Below, piece by piece: positions 7,936-15,642 of a stretch of DNA of 64,000 nt. Made by a program: the position numbers and the translations under genes. How positions within the stretch are numbered: the stretch's first letter is position 1; each line of letters starts with the position of its first letter. The notes beneath the pieces were generated by a model. The model searched no databases. It worked only from the letters and a program-made list of their open reading frames with translations, and had not been told where the DNA came from. The DNA is from Polyangiaceae bacterium (GTDB taxonomy: Bacteria > Myxococcota_A > Polyangia > Polyangiales > Polyangiaceae), in the NCBI GenBank assembly GCA_016719945.1, contig JADJYE010000002.1, positions 372,001 to 436,000 of the forward strand, given 5' to 3'.

Positions 7936-8439
7936 ATGGCTGAAACGATTGCCACGGAGACGCTTGACGCGATCGATCGCAAGATCCTGTCGCTCCTCCA
8001 GGACAACGGGCGGATGACCAACGCGGCGCTCGCAGAGGCCGTCGGCCTCACGCCGACACCGATGCTCCAGCGGATCCGCAAGCTCGAGCAGTCGGGAGTG
8101 ATCACCGGCTACATGGCGATGGTCGATCCATCGAAGGTCGGTCGCGCGGTCCTCGCGTTCATCCACGTCACCCTGCGGTCCCACGGGGTCCCCGTGCACC
8201 AGCGCTTCCTGGAGCTCGTCGCGCGTCTCCCGGAGGTGCTCGAGTGCCACCACATCGCGGGCGAGGAAGACTTCCTGCTCAAGATCGCGGTCCGCGACAT
8301 CGCCGAGGTCGAGACCTTCCTGCTCCGCCGCCTGGGCGCGACCGACGTCATCGGCCGGGTGAAGACGACCTTCGTGCTCTCGACGAGCAAGCGAACCGGA
8401 CCCCTCGTGCCCGCGGGTGCAGAGGAGGCCACCCCATGA
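7936..8439 (+). CDS. Lrp/AsnC-family transcriptional regulator
   Basis: This 167-residue protein has the family layout. The N-terminal helix-turn-helix covers about residues 10-57 (LDAIDRKILSLLQDNGR, then AALAEAVGLTPTPMLQRIRKLE) and is followed by the GVITGY linker. A ligand-binding/oligomerisation domain runs from about residue 70 to 150 (AFIHVTL ... PEVLECHHIAGEEDFLLKIAVRD). Such proteins sense amino acids and related metabolites and often regulate adjacent transporters. The stop overlaps the ATG of the MarC gene (ATGA), so the pair is translationally coupled, which suggests control of or co-function with that membrane protein. The gene sits just 3' of the group IIC intron and has its own promoter. 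The ligand is unknown. Confidence 0.9.
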   Translation: MAETIATETLDAIDRKILSLLQDNGRMTNAALAEAVGLTPTPMLQRIRKLEQSGVITGYMAMVDPSKVGRAVLAFIHVTLRSHGVPVHQRFLELVARLPEVLECHHIAGEEDFLLKIAVRDIAEVETFLLRRLGATDVIGRVKTTFVLSTSKRTGPLVPAGAEEATP

Positions 8440-9065
8440 ACGCGCTCAGCTTCGGAGCCCTCTGCTTCTCGTCGCTGTTCACCGTGATCGACCCGTTCGC
8501 GGTCGCGCCCGTGTTCACGACCATCACGCAGGGGCGCAGCCGCGAGCAAGCTCGACGCATCGCCGCGCGCGCCTGCCTCGCGGCGCTCGGAGTCCTGGTC
8601 GTGTTCGCCGTCTCGGGTGTCACGTTGTTCCGCCTGTTCGGCATTACGATCGACGCCTTTCGCATCGGCGGCGGCATCGTGTTCCTGCTCATCGGCCTGC
8701 CGATGCTCGGCGGCTCACACGAGGAAAAGGCGGTCGAGGGTGCGGGTCAGGACCCCTCGGTCGTCCCCCTCGGCGTCCCGCTCATCGGAGGGCCCGGTGC
8801 GATCACGACCATCATGCTGCTGATGGGGCAGTCCACGAGCTCGCTGCACACGACCGCCCTGTTCGTCGCCTTGTTCGCCGCGCTCGGCGCCACGTTCGGG
8901 CTGCTCCTGCTCGCTCCGCGGCTGCTCACGCGGCTCGGCAAGTCCGGCACCGCGCTGATCACGAAGGTGATGGGCCTCATCATCGTCGTCATCGGCGTGC
9001 AGTTCGTGATCGACGGGTCGAAGCCCATCGCGATCGATATCCTCAGGAGCGCGCGGGTCCTGTGA
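8436..9065 (+). CDS. MarC-family integral membrane protein
   Basis: This is a 209-residue polytopic protein of the MarC (UPF0056) family with about six hydrophobic segments (near residues 5-30, 43-65, 72-92, 112-132, 140-162 and 177-193). Family features include SLFTVIDPFAVAPVF at the N-terminus and PLGVPLIGGPGAITTIMLL (residues 111-129). The family was once linked to multiple antibiotic resistance, but its role is not established; transport across the inner membrane is assumed from topology. The start ATG at 8436 overlaps the Lrp stop and follows AGGAGG. Its end lies 13 bases from the end of a convergent gene, with no terminator visible. Confidence 0.9.
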   Translation: MNALSFGALCFSSLFTVIDPFAVAPVFTTITQGRSREQARRIAARACLAALGVLVVFAVSGVTLFRLFGITIDAFRIGGGIVFLLIGLPMLGGSHEEKAVEGAGQDPSVVPLGVPLIGGPGAITTIMLLMGQSTSSLHTTALFVALFAALGATFGLLLLAPRLLTRLGKSGTALITKVMGLIIVVIGVQFVIDGSKPIAIDILRSARVL

Positions 9066-9078
9066 CCTCGCGCCTGGC

Positions 9079-9807
9079 TCACTGCTGGGGGATGTCGAAG
9101 GCGTCGGCGGAGCCGATGAGCTTGCCGTCGGCCGAGTACCGGCCGCCGCACTGCGCCTTGTCGTTCTGCTTGGTGACCACGAGGGTGAACGGCTGAGACG
9201 GCTTCGCGGCGTCGACGTAGGTCTTTGCGGCGTCGTCGCACCCGGGGCCGGCCCCCTTCTTCACGGAGCAGGCCACGTAGCGCCCGTTGCCTTGGCCCCT
9301 GATCTCCTTCGGCGCGCGACCCTCCTTCTTCGCGATCTCTCGCTCGACCTCCTTCAAGACGCCGGTCAGCTTCTCGGTGTCGATCGCCATCGCCTCGTCG
9401 CACCCGAGGTCGCGCAGCTCCTTGGTTCCCTCGGCGCTGCGCGCCTCGAGCATCACGTTGGCGAGGTCCTTGAAGGAGCCCGCCAGCGCGCCGAACTCGC
9501 GCCAGAGGTAGAAGCCGACGCCGAGCATCGAGACGACGCTGATGCCCATCAGGATCAGGAAGATAGTGAGGCAACCGGAGCCCGACTTCTTCGCCGGCGC
9601 GAAGCCCTTTCCCGGGCCATAGCCCTGCTGGCCCTGCGGCCCGTAGCCTTGCGGGCCGTAGCCCTGCGGCCCGTACCCCTGCGGGCCGTAGCCCTGCGGC
9701 CCGTACCCCTGCTGGCCGTAGCCCTGCTGCGGGCCTTGGCCCGGCGGCTGGCCGTAGCCTTGCTGCCCCCAGCCGTTTGGGTTGCCGGGCGGCCCTTGGC
9801 CGGTCAC
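9079..9807 (-). CDS. Gly/Tyr/Gln/Pro-repeat single-pass membrane protein
   Basis: This is a 242-residue protein. The N-terminal 65 residues are a low-complexity cytoplasmic-type tail of GYGPQ/GYGQQ repeats; one transmembrane helix follows (CLTIFLILMGISVVSMLGVGFYLW, about residues 75-98), then a soluble domain of about 140 residues containing four cysteines (LGCDEA, VACSV, PGCDDA, AQCGGRY). The architecture matches the protein at 57434-58261, a recurrent type here. The start is a GTG overlapping the glyA stop (GTGA), so it is the third gene of the E2-glyA operon. No enzymatic motif is recognised. The Cys-containing outer domain may be disulfide-bonded. Confidence 0.75.
   Translation of the reverse strand: MTGQGPPGNPNGWGQQGYGQPPGQGPQQGYGQQGYGPQGYGPQGYGPQGYGPQGYGPQGQQGYGPGKGFAPAKKSGSGCLTIFLILMGISVVSMLGVGFYLWREFGALAGSFKDLANVMLEARSAEGTKELRDLGCDEAMAIDTEKLTGVLKEVEREIAKKEGRAPKEIRGQGNGRYVACSVKKGAGPGCDDAAKTYVDAAKPSQPFTLVVTKQNDKAQCGGRYSADGKLIGSADAFDIPQQ
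9640..9725 (-). repeat. Tandem 15-bp coding repeat (GYGPQ)
   Basis: Five in-frame units encode GYGPQ, preceded by related GYGQQ/GYGQP units. The repeat is similar in composition to the YGQPG array at 5471 but lies in an unrelated protein. Confidence 0.85.
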
Positions 9808-11096
9808 ACCGACAGCCCGGGTGCGGGGAAGTGGCCACACATCTCGCGCACCTCGGCGGCGATGCGATCGCACACCTCGGGGGCTTGGCTCTTGGCGACC
9901 TCGTCCATGAAGCCGGCGAGGCGCTTCATCTCGTCCTTACCCATGCCGCGCGAGCTCACGCAGGGCGTTCCCATGCGGATGCCGCTCGGGTCCATCGGCT
10001 TGCGTGGATCGAACGGGATCGCGTTGTAGTTGCACACGATGCCTGCCCGATCGAGCGCCTGGGCGTAGGGCTTGCCGCCGATGTTCTTGGGGGTCATGTC
10101 GACGAGCAGCAGGTGGTTGTCGGTGCCGCCGGTCACCAGCGAGAAGCCTCGCTCCTTGAGCGCCTCGGCCAACGTCTGCGCGTTGTCGACGATGCGCCTC
10201 GCGTAGGCGACGAACTCGGGCGTGGAGGCCTCGCGCGCGGCGACGGCGATGCCGGCTGTGGTGTGGTTGTGCGGCCCGCCCTGCAGACCGGGGAACACCG
10301 CGCGATCGATGGCGCTCGCGTGCTCAGGCTTGCAGAAGATCATGCCACCGCGCGGGCCACGCAGGGTCTTGTGCGTGGTCGACGTGACGACGTCGGCGAC
10401 GCCGACGGGCGAGGGGTGCAGCCCTGCCGCCACCAGGCCCGAGATGTGAGCGATGTCCGCGGCGAGGATCGCCCCGACCTCGTCGGCGATCGAGCGGAAT
10501 GCGGCGAAGTCGAGCGTACGCGGGTACGCGGTGGTGCCGCACCAGATGAGCTTCGGCCTGTGCTCGCGCGCGAGGCGTCGCGCCTCCTCGAGATCGATGC
10601 GGTGGTCTTCCTTGCGCACTCCGTAGGGCACGCTGTGGAAGAACTTCCCGGTGATGCTGACCGTGTGGCCGTGCGTCAGGTGACCGCCGGCGGCGAGGCC
10701 GAGGCCCATCACCGTCTCCCCAGGCTTGACGAACGCGAGGTAGACCGCGAGGTTGGCGGGGCTCCCCGAGTACGGCTGCACGTTCACGTGGAGCTGCGCC
10801 GGATCGGCGAGCGGCTTGCCGAACAGCGCGCGGAGCCTCGACTTGGCCAGCTCTTCGACCTCGTCGATGATCTGCTGCCCCTCGTAGTACCGCTTGTGCG
10901 GGTAGCCCTCGCTGTACTTGTTGGTGAGGCACGAGGCGCTCGCCTCGAGCACCGCGCGCGAAGCGTAGTTCTCGCTCGCGATGAGGCGCAGCTTGTCGGC
11001 TTCGCGCCGCTCTTCACGCGCGATGAGCGACGCGATCTCCGGATCGGCGACCGACAGCGCGGCGCGTCCCGGGGCGGACTGGCTCGGTTCGGACAT
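9804..11096 (-). CDS. glyA: Serine hydroxymethyltransferase
   Basis: This 430-residue PLP enzyme interconverts serine and glycine with tetrahydrofolate, supplying one-carbon units. Family motifs are present in order: LIASENYASRAVLEA, NKYSEGYPHKRYYEG, NVQPYSGSPAN, the PLP-lysine motif TSTTHKTLRGPRGG (Lys243), and GGTDNHLLLVDM. The length fits the bacterial enzyme. ATG at 11096 was chosen because it aligns with family N-termini and follows the upstream E2 stop by 2 bases. Its own stop overlaps the start of the repeat-rich membrane protein. Being in one operon with a 2-oxoacid dehydrogenase E2 is not a standard arrangement. Confidence 0.97.
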   Translation of the reverse strand: MSEPSQSAPGRAALSVADPEIASLIAREERREADKLRLIASENYASRAVLEASASCLTNKYSEGYPHKRYYEGQQIIDEVEELAKSRLRALFGKPLADPAQLHVNVQPYSGSPANLAVYLAFVKPGETVMGLGLAAGGHLTHGHTVSITGKFFHSVPYGVRKEDHRIDLEEARRLAREHRPKLIWCGTTAYPRTLDFAAFRSIADEVGAILAADIAHISGLVAAGLHPSPVGVADVVTSTTHKTLRGPRGGMIFCKPEHASAIDRAVFPGLQGGPHNHTTAGIAVAAREASTPEFVAYARRIVDNAQTLAEALKERGFSLVTGGTDNHLLLVDMTPKNIGGKPYAQALDRAGIVCNYNAIPFDPRKPMDPSGIRMGTPCVSSRGMGKDEMKRLAGFMDEVAKSQAPEVCDRIAAEVREMCGHFPAPGLSV

Positions 11097-11098
11097 GT

Positions 11099-12436
11099 TC
11101 AGCGAACCTCGAACTCGCCGCGGCTCAACAGATCCGCGACGCGCCACAGGAAGGAGTTGGCGAGCGCACCGTCGACCATGCGGTGGTCGTAGGAGAGCGC
11201 GAGGTACATCACCGGATGAATGGCGATGCTCTCGTCTTCGCCGTTGGTGACGACGACCGGGCGCTTCTTGATCTCGCCCATGCGCAAGATGCCCACGTTC
11301 GGCTGCGAGATGATGGCGGCGCCGAACAGGTTCCCCTTCAGGCCGGGGTTCGACACGCTGAACGAGGTGCCCGACAGATCGTCGGCGGTGACCTTGCCGG
11401 CCTTCGCGCGCTGCGCGAGGTCGTCGATGGCGGTGGCGATGCCGCGCAGCGACAGGGTGTCTGCGCTCTTGATGCTGGGCACGACGAGGCCACCGGGGGT
11501 GTCGACGGCGACGCCGAGGTTCACGTCGCGCAAGCGGACGTAGCTGCCCTCGAGGACGCGCGCGTTCATGTCGGGGTGCTCACGCAGCGCCTGCACGGTC
11601 GCGACGCAGATGAACGTGAGGAAGGTGAGCGGGATGCCCTCCTTCTTGAGCCGATCTTTGTGCTGATCGCGCAGGCGGGCCGTCGCGTGGAGGTCGACCT
11701 CGGCGACCGTCGCGACGTGGGGCGACACCTGCTTCGAGTAGACCATGTGGTCGGCCGTGATCCGCCGGCGGCGGGAGAACGGCACGACCTGGTCACCCGG
11801 CTTGGGGGCGTACGGCGGGACCTTGTAGGCGCCATAGCCCAGGCCCGGGATCGGCGGCACGAAGCCGGACCCAGCGTTGAGGAGCGCCGCGAGCTCTTGG
11901 GGCGCGGGCGCTGGCGGCGCGGCGATCGGCGGCGGCGCGATCGCGGGGCTCGCGTGCGCGGCCGCGGGCGTGGGCTGAGGTGCGGCGGCGCGCATCACGT
12001 CGCCGGGCGTGACGCGCCCTTGATCTCCCGTGCCTTGCACACGGGTGAGCTCGACGTCGTGCTCGCGAGCCATCTTGCGGACGCTGGGAGACGCCAGAGG
12101 AGCGCCGCCCGAGGAAGCGGGCGCGGCAGGCGGCGTTACCGCTGCCGCTGCGGCAGGCGCGGGCGCCGCCGCGGACGCTGCTGCGGACGCTGCCGCGCCG
12201 GCCGTCTCGTCGAGCTGGCACAACAGACCCCCCTTGGCGATCGTCTGCCCTTCCTGGGCGAGGATCTTCGCGACTCGCCCCGACGCGGGGGCGCGCACCT
12301 CGGTGTCGGCCTTGTCGGTCGCCACCTCGAGGAGCACTTGCTCGCGCTCCACATGGTCACCTTCGCGCACTACCCACTTCGTCACGGTGCCCTCGGCGAC
12401 GCTCTCGCCGAGCTGGGGCATGGGGACGTCGATCAT
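11099..12436 (-). CDS. 2-oxoacid dehydrogenase acyltransferase (E2)
   Basis: This 445-residue protein is a dihydrolipoamide acyltransferase. The lipoyl domain (residues 1-75) carries the lipoylated Lys42 in VATDKADTEV; an Ala/Pro-rich linker follows, then a peripheral subunit-binding domain (about 113-148, SPSVRKMAREHDVELTRVQGTGDQGRVT), a second linker, and a catalytic domain from about 215. The catalytic His and Asp are in the YDHRMVDGA motif near the C-terminus. It could serve the 2-oxoglutarate or branched-chain complex; the N-terminus (MPQLGESVAEGTV) resembles SucB-type sequences, but E1 and E3 are not adjacent, so I give no symbol. The start is supported by AGGAG 8 bases upstream. It heads an operon with glyA. 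Confidence 0.93.
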   Translation of the reverse strand: MIDVPMPQLGESVAEGTVTKWVVREGDHVEREQVLLEVATDKADTEVRAPASGRVAKILAQEGQTIAKGGLLCQLDETAGAAASAAASAAAPAPAAAAAVTPPAAPASSGGAPLASPSVRKMAREHDVELTRVQGTGDQGRVTPGDVMRAAAPQPTPAAAHASPAIAPPPIAAPPAPAPQELAALLNAGSGFVPPIPGLGYGAYKVPPYAPKPGDQVVPFSRRRRITADHMVYSKQVSPHVATVAEVDLHATARLRDQHKDRLKKEGIPLTFLTFICVATVQALREHPDMNARVLEGSYVRLRDVNLGVAVDTPGGLVVPSIKSADTLSLRGIATAIDDLAQRAKAGKVTADDLSGTSFSVSNPGLKGNLFGAAIISQPNVGILRMGEIKKRPVVVTNGEDESIAIHPVMYLALSYDHRMVDGALANSFLWRVADLLSRGEFEVR

Positions 12437-12522
12437 CGATGGCTCCTAGCTTGTTGAGCGGGCCCCCTCTTCGCTCGGCTTGCCCAGCGAATCAACAAAC
12501 AAGATCCGCCCGCCCCGACGAG

Positions 12523-13371
12523 CTACATCGCGGTGCCGCCGGGCTTGCCGCGGACGGCACCGCCGCCCGGGCCCGAGCGCGGCGCCGTCGCCTGCAAGGC
12601 GTCGTCGATCTTTCGAGCGGAGAAGCCGACGAGGATCTTGCCTCGGATGTCGAGCACAGGGATCGACCCCTTGCGCCCCCCGTGCTTCGTCAGCTTCCCA
12701 TCCATCTCGACCCTGGCTGTCGAGTCGGCGTCGATGTCCTTCCACACCGTCTTGACGCCCTTGCCCTGCAGGTAGCGCTTCGCCTGGGAGCAGGCCCCGC
12801 ACCACGGCGCGCCATAGACGATGACCTCGCCGCCTTCCCCTCCTGAAGGCTCGCCCGGTTCAGGTGCAGGCACAGGAGCAGAGGGCTCGGGGGCGTCGGG
12901 ACGCGGCTCGGGGGCGTCGGGACGCGGCTCGGGGGCTCGGCTCGGGCGGCGCTCTTTGGGGGCGGTGGCCGCCGCGACGGCGGGGCGCTCGTTCCGGCGC
13001 CGCTCGATCTCGGCCTCCCACTCGGCCCGCGGCACCCCGCGCGCTCGGTACTGACCGCCGCCAGCTTCGGACGTCAGGTCGGACACATAGACTGCGCCGG
13101 GCGCCCGCGGCGCGTCGGCGAGGTCGACGCGGACGTACGTCGCGCTCGAGCGAGGCACGGCAGACGGCCGCTGGACGACATGCGTCTCACCGCGATCGTC
13201 GATGAACGTGATCAGCAGGTCGGGCGTCTCCTCGGTGAACTCGACCGCCGGCATCGCGCTCGGATCCGTCGCGCCTCGGGCGTCGTCGCCCCCCTCTTTG
13301 CACGAAGCCACAACGACGCTGGCCGCGCAGAGCGCGGCCGATTGGAGCAGGAAGGCGCGGCGGGTAGGCAT
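12523..13371 (-). CDS. Lipoprotein with C-terminal glutaredoxin-like domain
   Basis: This is a 282-residue exported protein. The N-terminus MPTRRAFLLQSAALCAASVVVASC combines a twin-Arg-like start with a lipobox (VVASC). An N-terminal domain of about 120 residues is unrecognised; it is followed by an Arg/Pro/Ala-rich linker with two copies of APEPRPD. The C-terminal 85 residues form a glutaredoxin/NrdH-type fold with the redox motif WCGAC and a cis-Pro loop (GSIPVLDI). A thiol-disulfide or mixed-disulfide reductase acting outside the cytoplasm is likely. ATG at 13371 was chosen so that the protein begins with its signal peptide; upstream in-frame codons add an unlikely extension. It lies 62 bases after a small Cys-rich lipoprotein. 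Confidence 0.8.
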   Translation of the reverse strand: MPTRRAFLLQSAALCAASVVVASCKEGGDDARGATDPSAMPAVEFTEETPDLLITFIDDRGETHVVQRPSAVPRSSATYVRVDLADAPRAPGAVYVSDLTSEAGGGQYRARGVPRAEWEAEIERRRNERPAVAAATAPKERRPSRAPEPRPDAPEPRPDAPEPSAPVPAPEPGEPSGGEGGEVIVYGAPWCGACSQAKRYLQGKGVKTVWKDIDADSTARVEMDGKLTKHGGRKGSIPVLDIRGKILVGFSARKIDDALQATAPRSGPGGGAVRGKPGGTAM

Positions 13372-13432
13372 GAAGGATTGAACGGAGGCGACACGGCCCC
13401 AACCCGAATGGTTACCCAGAGGGCGCGCACGT

Positions 13433-13708
13433 TCAATCACCTTCGACGAGGCACCCGTACCCGTACACGATCGCCTCGCACTCTTCGTCGGCGACGCAGG
13501 CGGCGCGGTCGGCGATCACCTCCGCGTAGGCGGGGTCCTCGGCGCTCAAGGCCTCGCACTGCTCCACACAGGCTTGCTCGTCGGCGCCCATGACACCCAA
13601 GTCCTGTCGGCACTGTGCCTGCCTGGCACACAGCTCGGGGCACCCCACCGGGGTTTCGCAGCCCAAGCCCAGAACGCCGCACAGAATCGACGCACCCCAC
13701 AGCCTCAT
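13433..13708 (-). CDS. Small Cys-rich lipoprotein
   Basis: This is a 91-residue protein with a short signal peptide ending in the lipobox GLGC (Cys17), then about 70 residues with eight further cysteines in a C-x3-C / C-x3-C style spacing (CPELCARQAQC, CVEQCEAL, CVADEECEA, YGYGC). It is likely secreted and disulfide-bonded. GGAGG precedes the ATG. The downstream glutaredoxin-like lipoprotein on the same strand could act on it, but that is inference. Confidence 0.75.
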   Translation of the reverse strand: MRLWGASILCGVLGLGCETPVGCPELCARQAQCRQDLGVMGADEQACVEQCEALSAEDPAYAEVIADRAACVADEECEAIVYGYGCLVEGD

Positions 13709-13816
13709 GGTTGCCTCCTGCTTGGCCCTTCGTTTGCAAGACGCTGGCCGCTGGCTTTCTTAGCTTGTCCCCCTGTCCCCGTGCCAGGGCGGTGTCCGCC
13801 CCCAGAAGGACCTCCG

Positions 13817-15274
13817 ATGCTCATTCGCTCTCGCCTGTTCGCTGCATCGCTCGGGCTCGTCACCGTCTCCGCTGCCCTGTTCCACGCGCGCATCGCGGAC
13901 GCCTGCGGAGGGTGCTTCGCGCCCCCCGACCCGCCGACCGTCGTGAGCGGTCACCGCATGGTGATGAGCGTGTCGCAGAGCCAGACGGTGCTCTGGGATC
14001 AGATCCAATACTCAGGCGACCCCGAGGAGTTCGCGTGGGTCTTGCCGGTCAAGCCCGGTGCGCGCATCGAGGCAGGCACGGCGGCGTTCTTCGAAGTCCT
14101 CGAGTCGCAGAGCGCGACCCGGGTCGTCGCGCCGTTCGTCGACTGCGGCGGCGGGAGCAGCTCGGGGTGCAGCGCCGGGTACGCGTCGTACGACGAGGCG
14201 GGCGACGGTGGCAGCCCGACCGCCGACGGAGGCGGCGACCCCGTCGAGGTCCTGCATCAGGGCACGGTCGGCCCCTACGAGACGGTCACGCTGTCGACCG
14301 AGGAGCCTGGAGCGCTCAACGCTTGGCTCGAGTCCCACGGCTACAACGTGGACGACTCCACGCAGCCGATCGTCGACCAGTACGTCGAGGAAGGGTTCGA
14401 TTTCATCGCCCTCAGGCTCCAGCCCGGCAAGGGCGTCAAGCAGATGACCCCGGTCCGAGTCGTCATGGAAGGCGGCTCGATGACGCTGCCCTTGAGGATG
14501 GTCGGCATCGGGACCGGAGCGCAGACGCCGATCGTCCTCTATGTCGTCGGCGAGGGGCGCTACACCACGCAGAACTTCCAAGAGGTCTCGATCGACTACG
14601 GCCTGCTCTCGTGGGACTTCGCGACCGACGAGTCGAACTACACCGAGCTCCGGGATCTCGTGCTCGCGCAGCAGGGCGGGAGGAACTTTCTCACCACCTT
14701 CGCGAGCCAAGGCTTCTTCACGAACACCTCCGTGTTCGACCCGGTCACCCAGAGTCCCACGAGCCTCGTGCGCCTCTACACCGCCCAGGCGCTCAAGAAC
14801 GGCGAGATCGGCAGCACGTGCGGTGCCGACATCAGCTCGTATTACGGCAGGGTCAAGAACCCCTGCCCGCCGGGCGAGCCGTGGGACTCTCCCGCCTGTG
14901 GCGTCGTCGAGTCGGGCGAGGTCGACGCGCGACAGCTCGGCTGCGCGGGGGCCGAGGATATCGCGGTCGCGCTCGAGGGCATGATGCTCGAGAGCGTGTG
15001 GGTCACCCGGTTGGAGGCGAACCTCCCGCGGGTCGCGCTCGCGACGGATCTCACCCTGCAGGCTTCGACCGACCAGCTCAACGTCAGCAACATCGTGCAG
15101 GCTCAGATCGCCCTCAACCCGGAGGAGGTCTGCGGCGACGGCGTCGTGCCGCGCACGATCGACATCCGCTCGATTCCCCCGAACCGGTTCGCCCCGGTCA
15201 TGGCCGCTGCGCTCGCGTCTCTCGGCGCTGCGTTCGCGCTGCGCCGCGCGCGCGCGCGCCGCGCGCGCAGCTGA
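13817..15274 (+). CDS. DUF2330-family secreted protein with C-terminal membrane anchor
   Basis: This is a 485-residue protein with a Sec-type signal peptide (residues 1-29, cleavage near ADACGG). The mature N-terminus CGGCFAPP and the following QSQTVLWDQIQY ... EFAWVLPV segment are characteristic of DUF2330, a family common in myxobacteria and of unknown function. The C-terminus is a hydrophobic segment (FAPVMAAALASLGAAFAL) followed by a run of Arg/Ala. It resembles a MYXO-CTERM-type sorting tail but lacks its Gly-Cys pair, so it may simply be a tail anchor. The ATG is supported by AGAAGGA upstream. It ends 2 bases from a convergent gene. Confidence 0.85.
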   Translation: MLIRSRLFAASLGLVTVSAALFHARIADACGGCFAPPDPPTVVSGHRMVMSVSQSQTVLWDQIQYSGDPEEFAWVLPVKPGARIEAGTAAFFEVLESQSATRVVAPFVDCGGGSSSGCSAGYASYDEAGDGGSPTADGGGDPVEVLHQGTVGPYETVTLSTEEPGALNAWLESHGYNVDDSTQPIVDQYVEEGFDFIALRLQPGKGVKQMTPVRVVMEGGSMTLPLRMVGIGTGAQTPIVLYVVGEGRYTTQNFQEVSIDYGLLSWDFATDESNYTELRDLVLAQQGGRNFLTTFASQGFFTNTSVFDPVTQSPTSLVRLYTAQALKNGEIGSTCGADISSYYGRVKNPCPPGEPWDSPACGVVESGEVDARQLGCAGAEDIAVALEGMMLESVWVTRLEANLPRVALATDLTLQASTDQLNVSNIVQAQIALNPEEVCGDGVVPRTIDIRSIPPNRFAPVMAAALASLGAAFALRRARARRARS

Positions 15275-15276
15275 GC

Positions 15277-15642
15277 TCAGCTCGAGAGCAGCTCGATCCA
15301 GCCGATCCCACCGGCGATGACGGCGAGCGCCGTCATCGCGACCGGTCCGACGAGGGCGAGGCGTCGTCCGGCTTCGCCCGAGGCTCGCGCCCACGGGACA
15401 CCGAGCGCGTGCGACACCAGGAACGCGACCGCGAAGGCCGCGCACGCGCGCGCCAAGATGAAGAGCAGCACGTCGAGCTCATCAGCGCCTGACGCGCCGC
15501 CCGCGAGCTCCCAGCTCACCGCGAACGGGATGGCGGCGACCGCGGCCGCGAACCCCGGCAAGTAAGCGAGGAAGTGGACCTTGAGGAGCTTCGACATCAG
15601 CCGGCGGTGACGCGACAGCGCCTCCGGATCCGGCGCCGTCAT
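15277..15642 (-). CDS. Small integral membrane protein
   Basis: This is a 121-residue protein with about three hydrophobic segments (near residues 20-45, 55-78 and 95-118) and a short charged N-terminus. No family is recognised. Its ATG at 15642 overlaps the stop of the M15 peptidase gene, so the two are co-translated. The longer in-frame extension upstream is rejected because it lies wholly inside the peptidase coding sequence. Confidence 0.65.
   Translation of the reverse strand: MTAPDPEALSRHRRLMSKLLKVHFLAYLPGFAAAVAAIPFAVSWELAGGASGADELDVLLFILARACAAFAVAFLVSHALGVPWARASGEAGRRLALVGPVAMTALAVIAGGIGWIELLSS

Noticed and set aside
9804..11150. Glycine riboswitch before glyA
   Set aside because: glyA starts 2 bases after the E2 gene stop, so there is no leader to hold one.
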